The translations under genes and the position numbers were made by a program. From an uncultured Eubacteriales bacterium (GTDB taxonomy: Bacteria; Bacillota; Clostridia; Oscillospirales; Acutalibacteraceae): DNA of 9,719 bases. Within the stretch, counting starts at the first letter, position 1; every line of letters starts with the position of its first letter. Below, piece after piece: positions 1 through 6,772 of the stretch. The notes beneath the pieces are model-generated. The model did no database searches. It saw nothing but the letters and a program-made list of their open reading frames with translations, and was not told the origin of the DNA. The DNA is taken from assembly GCA_900320415.1 (NCBI GenBank), contig ONSE01000070.1, positions 1 through 9,719 of the forward strand. Direction: 5' to 3'.

Positions 1-30
1 AATTATACAAAATTTTCATTTTGTATAATT
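1..30. repeat. Perfect 12-bp inverted repeat (possible operator)
   Basis: Positions 1-12 are the exact reverse complement of 19-30, with a 6-nt spacer at 13-18. Each arm contains the octamer AATTATAC or its complement, so a TATAAT hexamer sits in each orientation (24-29 on +, 2-7 on -). There is no T-run after it, and it is too AT-rich to be a convincing terminator. It lies upstream of the recombinase gene and probably of a divergent gene beyond the left edge. A regulator-binding site is my inference; the symmetry is directly visible. Confidence 0.6.
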
Positions 31-44
31 ATTCCGATAGAGAA

Positions 45-72
45 TTATACCCCTGTCTTTCCGTGCTATAAT
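45..72 (+). promoter_or_regulatory. Putative promoter of the tyrosine recombinase gene
   Basis: A perfect -10 TATAAT lies at 67-72, with a weak -35 (TTATAC, 45-50) 16 bp upstream. Transcription would begin near 79, giving a short leader of about 27 nt to the ATG at 106. The mirror-image hexamer ATTATA at 44-49 would serve as a -10 on the other strand with a weak -35 at 66-71 (TTATAG), so the two elements could form overlapping divergent promoters. Confidence 0.5.
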
Positions 73-105
73 ACTGATAAATCGATTAGAATGTGTGGTG
101 TTGAT

Positions 106-1092
106 ATGTCTGTCAGATTTCAGGACGAGGCTTTTCCGATACTTAAAGAATATTTATATTATCTCCAGACGATTCGGGCAAAATCCCTGAAAACTGTCGA
201 TGAGTATTTTATTGACCTGAGAACGTTTTTCCGCTTTTTCAAGCAGCACAGACGCCTTGTCGGTGACGAAACAAATTTTGACGCAATTACGATCGACGAT
301 ATTTCCCTGCAGCAATTGGAGTCCATCAGACTTGAGGACGCCTATGAGTATATGAACTGGCTGCAGCGCGAACGAGGTAATCAGGCCGCCTCACGCGCGC
401 GCAAGGTTTCCAGCCTGCGCGGTTTCTTCAAGTACGTTACGAATAAAAAGCATTATCTTTCCGTCAACCCCGTCGAAGAATTGGAAACTCCGAAAAAAAA
501 GAAAGCTCTCCCCAAGTATCTCACTCTCGAACAGAGCATCGAACTTTTGCGAGCTGTTGAAGGCGAGCATAAAGAGCGTGATTACGCCATATTGACGCTC
601 TTCCTCAACTGCGGTCTTCGTGTTTCGGAGATGGCAGGTCTGAATTACACGGATATTCGCAACGACAACACCGTTCGAGTGCTCGGAAAAGGTAACAAGG
701 AGCGGATTGTCTATTTGAATTCCGCCTGTGTCGCAGCGATTCGGGATTATATGAGGGTGCGTCCTGTAGACGGCGTCAAAGATAAAAACGCCCTTTTTAT
801 CAGCCGCAACCACAGGAGAATGTCCGTCAAGACCATACAGGCAATGGTGTATAAGTATCTGGAGAAAATCGGACTCAGCGCACAGGGTTACTCCTGTCAT
901 AAGCTCAGGCACACTGCCGCTACACTGATGTATCAGCACGGCGGCGTCGATGTGAGAGTTTTGAAAGAAGTCTTGGGACACGAGAATCTTGCCACTACCG
1001 AAATTTACACTCACCTCAGCTCCGAACAGCTGAAAAACGCGGCGGAACATAATCCGTTGGCGAAGGTACAAAAAAAGACAGATTCCGATTAA
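106..1092 (+). CDS. Xer-type tyrosine recombinase (XerC/XerD-like)
   Basis: This is a site-specific recombinase of the phage-integrase family, most likely the Xer protein that resolves chromosome dimers at dif. Residues are counted from the ATG at 106 (328 aa). Residues about 5-112 form the SAM-like core-binding domain; the catalytic domain follows. Visible catalytic residues are Arg172 (in CGLRVSE), beta-hairpin Lys195 (GKGNKER), His265-x2-Arg268 (HKLRH), His292 (LGHENL) and nucleophile Tyr301 (EIYTH). An in-frame ATG at 91 would add five residues, but the GGTG just before 106 is the better, though weak, ribosome binding site. Its length is slightly above the usual ~300 aa of XerC/D. No att site or phage genes are nearby, which favours a housekeeping Xer over a mobile-element integrase. 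XerC and XerD cannot be told apart by eye. Confidence 0.9.
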   Translation: MSVRFQDEAFPILKEYLYYLQTIRAKSLKTVDEYFIDLRTFFRFFKQHRRLVGDETNFDAITIDDISLQQLESIRLEDAYEYMNWLQRERGNQAASRARKVSSLRGFFKYVTNKKHYLSVNPVEELETPKKKKALPKYLTLEQSIELLRAVEGEHKERDYAILTLFLNCGLRVSEMAGLNYTDIRNDNTVRVLGKGNKERIVYLNSACVAAIRDYMRVRPVDGVKDKNALFISRNHRRMSVKTIQAMVYKYLEKIGLSAQGYSCHKLRHTAATLMYQHGGVDVRVLKEVLGHENLATTEIYTHLSSEQLKNAAEHNPLAKVQKKTDSD

Positions 1093-1109
1093 ACGGTATC
1101 TGTCTTTTT
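1072..1109. terminator. Bidirectional intrinsic terminator
   Basis: The 12-nt arm at 1072-1083 is perfectly complementary to 1098-1109, with an inner CCG/CGG pairing at 1085-1087 and 1094-1096. The arms begin with A5 and end with T5, so the hairpin is followed by a T-run on either strand. It ends the recombinase gene (its stop codon is inside the loop) and also the leftward cwlD-radA operon arriving from the right. Confidence 0.9.
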
Positions 1110-1150
1110 ACTAAACTTAAATAAATAGCGTCATCCAGGGATTCTTATTC

Positions 1151-1810
1151 TCAGATAAAGCCTTCTCCCGTCAGAACCGCTCCTCCGATATCAGTAAGAG
1201 GGTTATTTTTGCACAATATTTCTAATATAGAATTATGCCCTCTGATAAACGCCTTGATTTTCACAAAATCAGGATGCTTTGTTATGTCTCCGAAAAAGTA
1301 AACAGTGTTTCCGAGCGTGCAGGAAGCGCCTCCGATGAATCCGTAATCAAATCCGCTGAGCCGGATATGACCTGCGGAAATTTTCAGCACCTCTACCCCG
1401 TTTCGTATCATCGCCGCTTCAACAGACTTGTCCGCTGTGATGACAGCATTCTCATTTACAACAAGCGTCGAGCAGCGTGCATAGCCTTGGTTGATATGGA
1501 CGGTTTTGATGCCGTTATTGCGGCAATAATCGAGCACCGTATCATCCGCAGCGTTCATGTTACCGTATAGCGTTTCGCTGAGATACAGGCAGTTCAGGCG
1601 TACGTTCGCCGGATATTTCCCGCCAATCGGCTTTCGGCAACCGCGAAGTGTAAAGAGCCGTTCTCTGATTCTGAGAGCCTGCATATCCGCGTGGCGGCGT
1701 TCAGGCGCGAGAAATACAGTAATATTCTCTGTAGGAATAATTATATATCCCCGCCTTGACAATTCCGCACAAAAACAGGGGTATTCATCGCTCATCAAAA
1801 GCTTGCTCAT
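1151..1810 (-). CDS. DUF6873-like GME-fold protein, function unknown
   Basis: This 219-aa cytoplasmic protein has no signal peptide or membrane segment. I place it by eye in the clostridial DUF6873 family, thought to adopt the guanidino-group-modifying-enzyme (GME, pentein) fold. Supporting motifs are HADMQ at 40-44, INQGYARCST at 106-115, ITADK at 124-128, a GH pair at 147-148, and Gly-Gly-x-x-Cys at 160-164 (FIGGASC), where pentein enzymes typically carry the nucleophilic Cys. The His40/Asp42, His148 and Cys164 set could form an active site, but that is inference. The start codon overlaps the radA stop by 4 bp (ATGA), with GAGG about 10 nt upstream, so it is translationally coupled as the last gene of the cwlD-radA operon. 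The substrate is unknown. Confidence 0.65.
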   Translation of the reverse strand: MSKLLMSDEYPCFCAELSRRGYIIIPTENITVFLAPERRHADMQALRIRERLFTLRGCRKPIGGKYPANVRLNCLYLSETLYGNMNAADDTVLDYCRNNGIKTVHINQGYARCSTLVVNENAVITADKSVEAAMIRNGVEVLKISAGHIRLSGFDYGFIGGASCTLGNTVYFFGDITKHPDFVKIKAFIRGHNSILEILCKNNPLTDIGGAVLTGEGFI

Positions 1811-3174
1811 TGCGTGATCGCCTCAAATGCCTCACGGATGTTTTTGACGCCAATCAGTTTTGCGTCCGGGCATTGCACGCCTTTGAGGTTATGAAACGGG
1901 AGAATAATACGGTCAAAGCCCAGTCTCACCGCTTCGTTGACACGCAGCTGCGCCTGAGATACGGATCGTATTTCACCTGCGAGTCCGATTTCACCGAACA
2001 CGACCGCCTTTTCGTAGACAGGCTCATCCTTCAGACTGCTGATCAGCGCCATTGCAATGGACAGGTCGATGGCTGGTTCATCAACGCGCAGTCCTCCCAC
2101 AATATTGATATAGGTGTCACTGTTGGAAAAGAAGTACCCGGCTCGCTTTTCCAGTACCGCCAGAATCATGGAAAGGCGGTTATAATCATAGCCCGTCGCC
2201 ATTCTGCGGGCGTTACCGTAGCCCGATTGCGTCGCGAGTCCCTGGGTTTCCGCGAGTATCGGGCGCGAACCTTCCATGGTACAGGTAACGCAGGTACCGG
2301 AAACATTGCTCGGTCTGCCCGAGAGAAGCATAACGGAGGGATTCTCCACTTCCTTCAACCCCTTATCCGTCATTTCAAATACACCGATTTCATTGGTGGA
2401 GCCGTATCGGTTTTTGATGGCTCTCAGAATTCGGCAGCTCATCTGTTTGTCTCCCTCAAAGTGCAGCACGGTATCCACAATATGCTCCAGCACCTTCGGT
2501 CCTGCGATGGAGCCTTCCTTATTGACATGACCGACCACAAACATCGGAATATCCAGGGATTTTGCGGTTCTCATCAAGAGGTTGGTACACTCTCTCACCT
2601 GGGTGACACTGCCGGGAGAGGAACTGAGTTCGGACAGGTTCATTGTCTGTATAGAGTCAATCATCACCAAATCGGGCTTGATGTTTCTGATTTGTTCGCA
2701 GATAATTTCCACATCTGTTTCGGTCATAACGAAGAGGTTTTCGGAATCGACCTCCAGACGGATGGCGCGCAGCTTGAGCTGCCGTTTGGATTCCTCACCG
2801 GATACGTAGAGGATTTTTAAGGTGTCTCCGAGGAACTGGCAAATCTGCATCAGCACAGTCGACTTTCCGATTCCCGGATCGCCGCCGAGCAGAATCAGAC
2901 TTCCCTTTACAATGCCGCCGCCGAGAACGCGGTTCAGCTCGTGACATCCGGTATCGTAACGGTGTTCATCATCGGTCGAGATCTGTCGGATAGAATAAGG
3001 CGCGGCATAGCTGCTTGCGCGGCTGCGCGCCTTGACGGCAGGGACCGTCTTTGCCGTATCCTTGATTTCTTCGTTCATGGTGTTCCACTCGCCGCAGGAG
3101 GGGCATTTTCCCATCCATTTCGGGGATTCATACCCGCATTCCGAGCAGATATATACGCTTTTGATCTTAGCCAT
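1807..3174 (-). CDS. radA: DNA repair protein RadA (Sms)
   Basis: This is a RecA-like branch-migration ATPase and helicase that processes recombination intermediates. Residues are counted from the ATG at 3174 (455 aa, the usual family length). An N-terminal C4 zinc finger has Cys10, Cys13, Cys24 and Cys27. The Walker A region is at 97-106 (GGDPGIGKST) and Walker B at about 169-174 (LVMIDS). The RadA-specific KNRFG motif appears as KNRYG at 254-258. The C-terminal part is the Lon-protease-like domain (GEIGLAGEIR). I chose 3174 because AGGATGTG precedes it at good spacing. An in-frame ATG at 3201 would add nine residues and overlap cwlD. It follows cwlD by 11 bp and overlaps the DUF6873-like gene by 4 bp. 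Confidence 0.96.
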   Translation of the reverse strand: MAKIKSVYICSECGYESPKWMGKCPSCGEWNTMNEEIKDTAKTVPAVKARSRASSYAAPYSIRQISTDDEHRYDTGCHELNRVLGGGIVKGSLILLGGDPGIGKSTVLMQICQFLGDTLKILYVSGEESKRQLKLRAIRLEVDSENLFVMTETDVEIICEQIRNIKPDLVMIDSIQTMNLSELSSSPGSVTQVRECTNLLMRTAKSLDIPMFVVGHVNKEGSIAGPKVLEHIVDTVLHFEGDKQMSCRILRAIKNRYGSTNEIGVFEMTDKGLKEVENPSVMLLSGRPSNVSGTCVTCTMEGSRPILAETQGLATQSGYGNARRMATGYDYNRLSMILAVLEKRAGYFFSNSDTYINIVGGLRVDEPAIDLSIAMALISSLKDEPVYEKAVVFGEIGLAGEIRSVSQAQLRVNEAVRLGFDRIILPFHNLKGVQCPDAKLIGVKNIREAFEAITQ

Positions 3175-3185
3175 TTTTTCACATC

Positions 3186-3896
3186 CTAATTGGTATTCCA
3201 ATAATCCAGAAAGCCTGTTGTTACCGCGAAGGCCATTTGCTTCTGATAGCTGTCACTGACCAGCTTCCGGCATTCTTCCCTGTTGGAGAGAAAACCGCAC
3301 TCCACAATCACCGCAGGATTCTTCGCGTTTTTCAGCAAGTAGATATTGTTGTCGGCGGGTTTGCTTTTTCTTTCGTTGTCGGGCTGCAGCTGTGCCTTGA
3401 CCGAGTATTTGATGGCGTCCGCAAGGAGCAGGCTGCCCTCATGGTTGGGAGAATAAAATACCTGTGTGCCGTGAGAAGATGTATTGGAAAACTTATTCTG
3501 GTGGACACTGATAATCACATTATCTTCAGAGGAATTAAATATCTCCAGACGTTTTTTCATATCATTGTTTTTCCGCTCTTTGATACTGTCCCCCTCCTCG
3601 GAAATATCGTTGTCATCCGTTCGGGTCATTTCGGTATCAAAGCCAAAGAAGCACATCAGGGCTTCTGTATTCCGCGCAATCGACAGGTTGATCGCCTTTT
3701 CCGCCGTTCCGTCCGCGCTGACGGCTCCCCCATCCTCTCCTCCGTGTCCCGCGTCAATAATCAGGTGAGGCATACGGGGTTCGGGTATTGCGGAGGTTTT
3801 CAGCGTAATGTTCGCGGTGGAGGTTATCATCAGGGCAATAAAAACGGACAGAAAAAAGACGATCAGAAACAGATATACAAATCTGCGGATTTTCAT
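3186..3896 (-). CDS. cwlD: N-acetylmuramoyl-L-alanine amidase, CwlD-like
   Basis: This is a zinc-dependent Amidase_3 enzyme that removes the stem peptide from muramic acid. CwlD homologues act in forming the muramic-delta-lactam of the spore cortex needed for germination. At 236 aa it matches the B. subtilis CwlD length. Residues about 6-24 are a hydrophobic signal-anchor after Lys/Arg residues, which would place the catalytic domain outside the membrane. Zinc ligands and catalytic residues are visible: His51 (DAGHGG), Glu66 (TAEKAINL), His132 (SVHQN) and Glu199 (VECGF). GAGGTGG precedes the ATG at short spacing. It is the first gene of the cwlD-radA-DUF6873 operon. The visible promoter is sigma-A-like rather than an obvious sporulation-sigma type. 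A vegetative amidase of the same family is the alternative. Confidence 0.85.
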   Translation of the reverse strand: MKIRRFVYLFLIVFFLSVFIALMITSTANITLKTSAIPEPRMPHLIIDAGHGGEDGGAVSADGTAEKAINLSIARNTEALMCFFGFDTEMTRTDDNDISEEGDSIKERKNNDMKKRLEIFNSSEDNVIISVHQNKFSNTSSHGTQVFYSPNHEGSLLLADAIKYSVKAQLQPDNERKSKPADNNIYLLKNAKNPAVIVECGFLSNREECRKLVSDSYQKQMAFAVTTGFLDYWNTN

Positions 3897-3946
3897 AGAA
3901 CCACCTCTGCAAAAAGTATATGCCGAGGCAGTGAAGCGCTATGTCA

Positions 3947-3975
3947 ATTATACCCCAATTCTCCCATTTTGGCAA
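3947..3975 (-). promoter_or_regulatory. Promoter of the cwlD-radA operon
   Basis: On the - strand, TTGCCA (3970-3975) and a perfect TATAAT (3947-3952) are separated by 17 bp. This is a near-consensus housekeeping promoter. The sequence after the -10 (TATAATTGAC) is shared with the queD promoter at 7993-8002. Transcription would start near 3940, about 44 nt before the cwlD ATG. Confidence 0.75.
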
Positions 3976-3992
3976 GAATAACGAAAATAACC

Positions 3993-4021
3993 TTGTAGTT
4001 GCCTGAGCAAAGTGATATAAT
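3993..4021 (+). promoter_or_regulatory. Promoter of map
   Basis: TTGTAG (3993-3998) and TATAAT (4016-4021) are spaced by 17 bp. TG at 4013-4014 one base before the -10 makes it an extended -10 element, which offsets the weak -35. It diverges from the cwlD promoter, whose -35 ends 17 bp to the left. The leader to the map ATG is about 40 nt. Confidence 0.7.
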
Positions 4022-4069
4022 AGGTCTGAATCATGGGAATGAATCAATTGGAAAGGAAGAAAGAATTAC

Positions 4070-4942
4070 ATGAAAAAACCGGGCAGAAATGACGAGTGCT
4101 GGTGCGGCAGCGGCAAAAAATATAAAAAATGCCATATTGATTTTGACGAGAGGATGGAAGAGATCGAGGCGCAGGGACACATTATCCCGGACCACAGCAT
4201 TCTCAAAACAAAAGAACAGATCAAAAAAATTAAAGAGAGCGCAAAAATCAATATCGCCGTCCTGGATTATGTCGGCGAGCATATCAAAGCGGGTATTTCC
4301 ACGGCTGAAATAGACCGCTGGGTGTATGATATTACAACAAGGATGGGCGGCATTCCCGCTCCTCTGAATTACCAGGGCTTTCCGAAAAGCGTCTGCACCT
4401 CGCTTAACGACGAGGTTTGCCACGGAATTCCCTCCGAGGATATCATTCTGAAGGACGGAGATATTGTCAATGTGGACTGCTCCACCAATCTAAACGGATA
4501 TTATTCCGATTCCTCCCGGATGTTCTGTATCGGCAGCGTCAGTCCCGAAAAGCAGGCTCTTGTAGACGCGGCGAAGCAAGCACTGCAGGAGGGCTTGAAG
4601 GCTGTGAAGCCGTGGGGATTTCTCGGAGATATGGGACAGGCTGTCAACGATTATGTGAAAAGCATGGGCTATTCCGTTGTCAAGGAGGTTGGCGGTCACG
4701 GCATTGGCCTGGAATTCCACGAGGATCCGTGGGTCAGCTATGTAACGGAGCGGGGAACCGAAATGCTGATGGCTCCCGGCCTGATGTTTACAATCGAGCC
4801 GATGATCAATATGGGAAAGCCGTCGATTTACACCGATGAAAAGAACGGCTGGACAATTTACACCAAGGACGGTCTCCCCTCCGCTCAGTGGGAAATCCAG
4901 GTGCTCGTTACAGAGGACGGCTACGAAATCATCTCATATTGA
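4070..4942 (+). CDS. map: Type I methionine aminopeptidase with SEC-C domain
   Basis: This enzyme removes the initiator methionine from new proteins in the cytoplasm. At 290 aa it is longer than the minimal ~250-aa bacterial form because of an N-terminal SEC-C zinc motif: Cys10-x-Cys12-x8-Cys21-His22 (ECWCGSGKKYKKCH). The pita-bread domain follows from about residue 45. All five dinuclear metal ligands are present: Asp136, Asp147, His210 (GGHGIG), Glu243 (TIEP) and Glu275 (AQWE). The conserved His118 (CHGIP) and His217 (FHEDP) are also present. Positions 276-277 after the last ligand are Ile-Gln, where His-Thr is common. An AGGAAG ribosome binding site lies about 11 nt before the ATG. It is monocistronic, with its own promoter on the left and a terminator at 4966-5006. 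Confidence 0.96.
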   Translation: MKKPGRNDECWCGSGKKYKKCHIDFDERMEEIEAQGHIIPDHSILKTKEQIKKIKESAKINIAVLDYVGEHIKAGISTAEIDRWVYDITTRMGGIPAPLNYQGFPKSVCTSLNDEVCHGIPSEDIILKDGDIVNVDCSTNLNGYYSDSSRMFCIGSVSPEKQALVDAAKQALQEGLKAVKPWGFLGDMGQAVNDYVKSMGYSVVKEVGGHGIGLEFHEDPWVSYVTERGTEMLMAPGLMFTIEPMINMGKPSIYTDEKNGWTIYTKDGLPSAQWEIQVLVTEDGYEIISY

Positions 4943-4965
4943 ATGAAGGGAACCTCTAAAAAACC

Positions 4966-5006
4966 AAAGGCACATAACGTCTGCTGTGACGTTTATGTGC
5001 CTTTTT
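4966..5006. terminator. Bidirectional terminator between map and queF
   Basis: The 16-nt arm 4966-4981 pairs with 4988-5004 apart from one bulged base, with a 6-nt loop. AAA at one end and T5 (5002-5006) at the other let it work in both directions, ending map on + and the queuosine operon on -. The hairpin lies 2 bp past the queF stop codon. Confidence 0.9.
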
Positions 5007-5007
5007 C

Positions 5008-5505
5008 TCATCTGTTATTAACGGACTCGGGATTCATATCGTGGCGGGAGAGTCTTTCCCATGCCAGGTTCTCCCATTTTGTATCTTTTTTGCCATAGTT
5101 GCAGTAAGGGTCAATCGAAATGCCGCCGCGGGGCAGGAACTTGCCCCAAACCTCGATATATTTGGGCTGCAACAGCCTGATTAAGTCCTTCATGATGATG
5201 TTGACGCAATCCTCGTGAAAATCGCCGTGGTTGCGGAAGCTGAATAAAAAGAGCTTGAGCGACTTGCTTTCAACCATCAGCTTATCGGGAATATAGGAGA
5301 TGTAAACAGTCGCAAAATCGGGCTGCCCCGTGATCGGACACAGCGACGTGAACTCGGGACAGTTGAACTTAACAAAATAATCGTTCTCGGGATGCTTATT
5401 GACAAAGGTTTCAAGCACCTCGGGCGCGTAATCTGTTGCGTACTTGGTATTCTTGTTTCCGAGAAGGGTCAGGTTATCCGTTTCTCGATCTGTTCTTCCT
5501 GTCAT
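5008..5505 (-). CDS. queF: NADPH-dependent 7-cyano-7-deazaguanine reductase
   Basis: QueF reduces the nitrile of preQ0 to the aminomethyl group of preQ1, the base inserted into tRNA by Tgt. At 165 aa it is the short, single-domain YkvM-type enzyme. Key residues are visible: nucleophile Cys56 in SLCPITGQPDF, general acid Asp63, the QueF motif ESKSLK at 79-84, and His97-Glu98 in the substrate pocket (GDFHED). The ATG overlaps the queC stop by 4 bp (ATGA), and GGAGGT lies about 6 nt before it. It is the last gene of the five-gene operon, so preQ0 made by QueC passes to the product of the very next gene. Confidence 0.97.
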   Translation of the reverse strand: MTGRTDRETDNLTLLGNKNTKYATDYAPEVLETFVNKHPENDYFVKFNCPEFTSLCPITGQPDFATVYISYIPDKLMVESKSLKLFLFSFRNHGDFHEDCVNIIMKDLIRLLQPKYIEVWGKFLPRGGISIDPYCNYGKKDTKWENLAWERLSRHDMNPESVNNR

Positions 5506-6191
5506 GCTTCTACCTCCATAAGCGGATCTTCAATCCCGTTTGCCGCAAATGCGGCGATCCTGTCGCGGCAGGTGCCGCAAACGCCGCAGGGCTTTTCGCT
5601 GCCCTCATAACAACTCCATGTCATTTGATACGGCACCTTCATCATTAACCCGGTTGCCACCACCTGCGCCTTAGTCATGCCGATAAAAGGCGCGTTTACA
5701 CGCAGCTGCTTGCCGCTGCCGAGGAAAATCGCCTGATTGACAGCGTTATTAAACTCCTCTGAGCAATCGGGATACGCGCTGCCCGCCGCGTCGTCGCTGT
5801 GCGCACCGTAATAGATTTCCTCACAGCCGTGAGAAAGCGCTACGCTTGCCGCTGCCGAGAGAAATAATCCATTCCGGAAAGGCACATAGGTAGATACGGG
5901 CTTGCCGCCTGTTTTTTTAAGCTGTTCGTCATAGGATTCCTTCGGGATTTCTTCATCTGTATTTTTTAGCAGAGAACAGTCCGAGCCGTCAAAAATCAGC
6001 GACAAGTCAAGTGTTTTTCTTGCTACTTCATAGTAAGCGGCTATTTTCTCCGCCGCTTCCAGTTCCTTGCTGTGCTTTTGTCCGTAACCGACAGAGAGCG
6101 CCAGCACATTCTCTTTTCCGTATTTTTCAATCGCCATCGCCAGACAGGTGGTACTGTCAACCCCTCCGCTGAACAAAACAAGCGCTTTCAT
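5502..6191 (-). CDS. queC: 7-cyano-7-deazaguanine (preQ0) synthase
   Basis: QueC uses ATP and ammonia to turn 7-carboxy-7-deazaguanine into preQ0. At 229 aa it has normal family length. The N-terminal PP-loop is SGGVDST at 8-14. The C-terminal zinc site is complete, with Cys194, Cys202, Cys205 and Cys208 (CGVCGTC pattern). It starts 15 bp after the folE stop, with GAGGAG about 8 nt before the ATG. It shares 4 bp with queF downstream. The only cysteine-rich site is the expected zinc site, and I see no truncation. Confidence 0.97.
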   Translation of the reverse strand: MKALVLFSGGVDSTTCLAMAIEKYGKENVLALSVGYGQKHSKELEAAEKIAAYYEVARKTLDLSLIFDGSDCSLLKNTDEEIPKESYDEQLKKTGGKPVSTYVPFRNGLFLSAAASVALSHGCEEIYYGAHSDDAAGSAYPDCSEEFNNAVNQAIFLGSGKQLRVNAPFIGMTKAQVVATGLMMKVPYQMTWSCYEGSEKPCGVCGTCRDRIAAFAANGIEDPLMEVEA

Positions 6192-6206
6192 AGCAATCTC
6201 CTCAAT

Positions 6207-6770
6207 CTAATTTATTAAATCCTTCAATTCAGAATTACTCCTGAATGCACCCATATAGGTAGTGGTGACGGTTTTGGCGGACGCGTTCCTGATCCCGCGC
6301 GCTGTCATACAGCTGTGACAGCCGCTGATCACCACACCGACATCGGGAGTTTCAGCTGCCTCGGAAATGATTTCAGCGATATCTCTGCCCAGCCTCTCCT
6401 GCAGCTGCAGGCGCTTTGCCGCCATATCGCAGATGCGTGCGATTTTGCTCAGGCCGAGCACCTTTCCCCGCGGAACGTAGGCGACGTTGACGCGCATATC
6501 GTACATCAGGGCAAGGTGATGCTCGCAATAGCTGAACACCGTGATATCCCTCATCACCACCGCGCTTTCCATATCGGAGGGATTCTCATTTGTGAAGGTT
6601 TTTCCGAACATCTCAGCGATCTCATGGTTGGAGTAAGCGGTGCCCTCCAGCACCTCGGCCAGCATTCTCGCGACCCGCGCGGGAGTTTCACGCAGTCCCT
6701 CTCTGTCAGGATCCTCGCCAATAGCTTCCAGTATTCCGAATACGTGTTCCTCTATTTTTTTGGTGTCCAT
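6207..6770 (-). CDS. folE: GTP cyclohydrolase I
   Basis: This enzyme opens GTP to 7,8-dihydroneopterin triphosphate, the first step of both folate and queuosine synthesis. At 187 aa it is a typical type IA enzyme. The zinc ligands Cys82, His85 (in CEHH) and Cys154 (in CHSCMTARG) are present, as are His84 and His152 in the active site. The family motif GLSKIAR is at 106-112. It lies 2 bp after the queE stop with GAGGAG before the ATG. Its place inside a queuosine operon suggests it mainly supplies QueD, but it could also feed folate if it is the only copy in the genome. That cannot be seen here. Confidence 0.97.
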   Translation of the reverse strand: MDTKKIEEHVFGILEAIGEDPDREGLRETPARVARMLAEVLEGTAYSNHEIAEMFGKTFTNENPSDMESAVVMRDITVFSYCEHHLALMYDMRVNVAYVPRGKVLGLSKIARICDMAAKRLQLQERLGRDIAEIISEAAETPDVGVVISGCHSCMTARGIRNASAKTVTTTYMGAFRSNSELKDLIN

Positions 6771-6772
6771 TC

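Noticed and set aside
1..30. The 12-bp inverted repeat as a terminator of an upstream gene
   Set aside because: The stem is nearly all A-T, and it is not followed by a T-run in either direction.
391..1071. A 226-codon open frame on - inside the recombinase gene
   Set aside because: It is antisense to an intact catalytic domain with all active-site residues, and it has no ribosome binding site logic or family motif.
106..1092. Recombinase as the integrase of a prophage or genomic island
   Set aside because: There is no tRNA, att repeat, excisionase or phage gene nearby. The neighbours are housekeeping genes, and the protein has Xer-like length and motifs.
1756..2820. A 354-codon open frame on + opposite radA
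   Set aside because: It lies wholly antisense to the highly conserved radA and DUF6873-like genes. Its protein has no recognisable motif, so it is a shadow frame.
3237..3998. A 253-codon open frame on + opposite cwlD
   Set aside because: It overlaps the intact amidase and runs through the divergent promoter region, and it shows no domain features.
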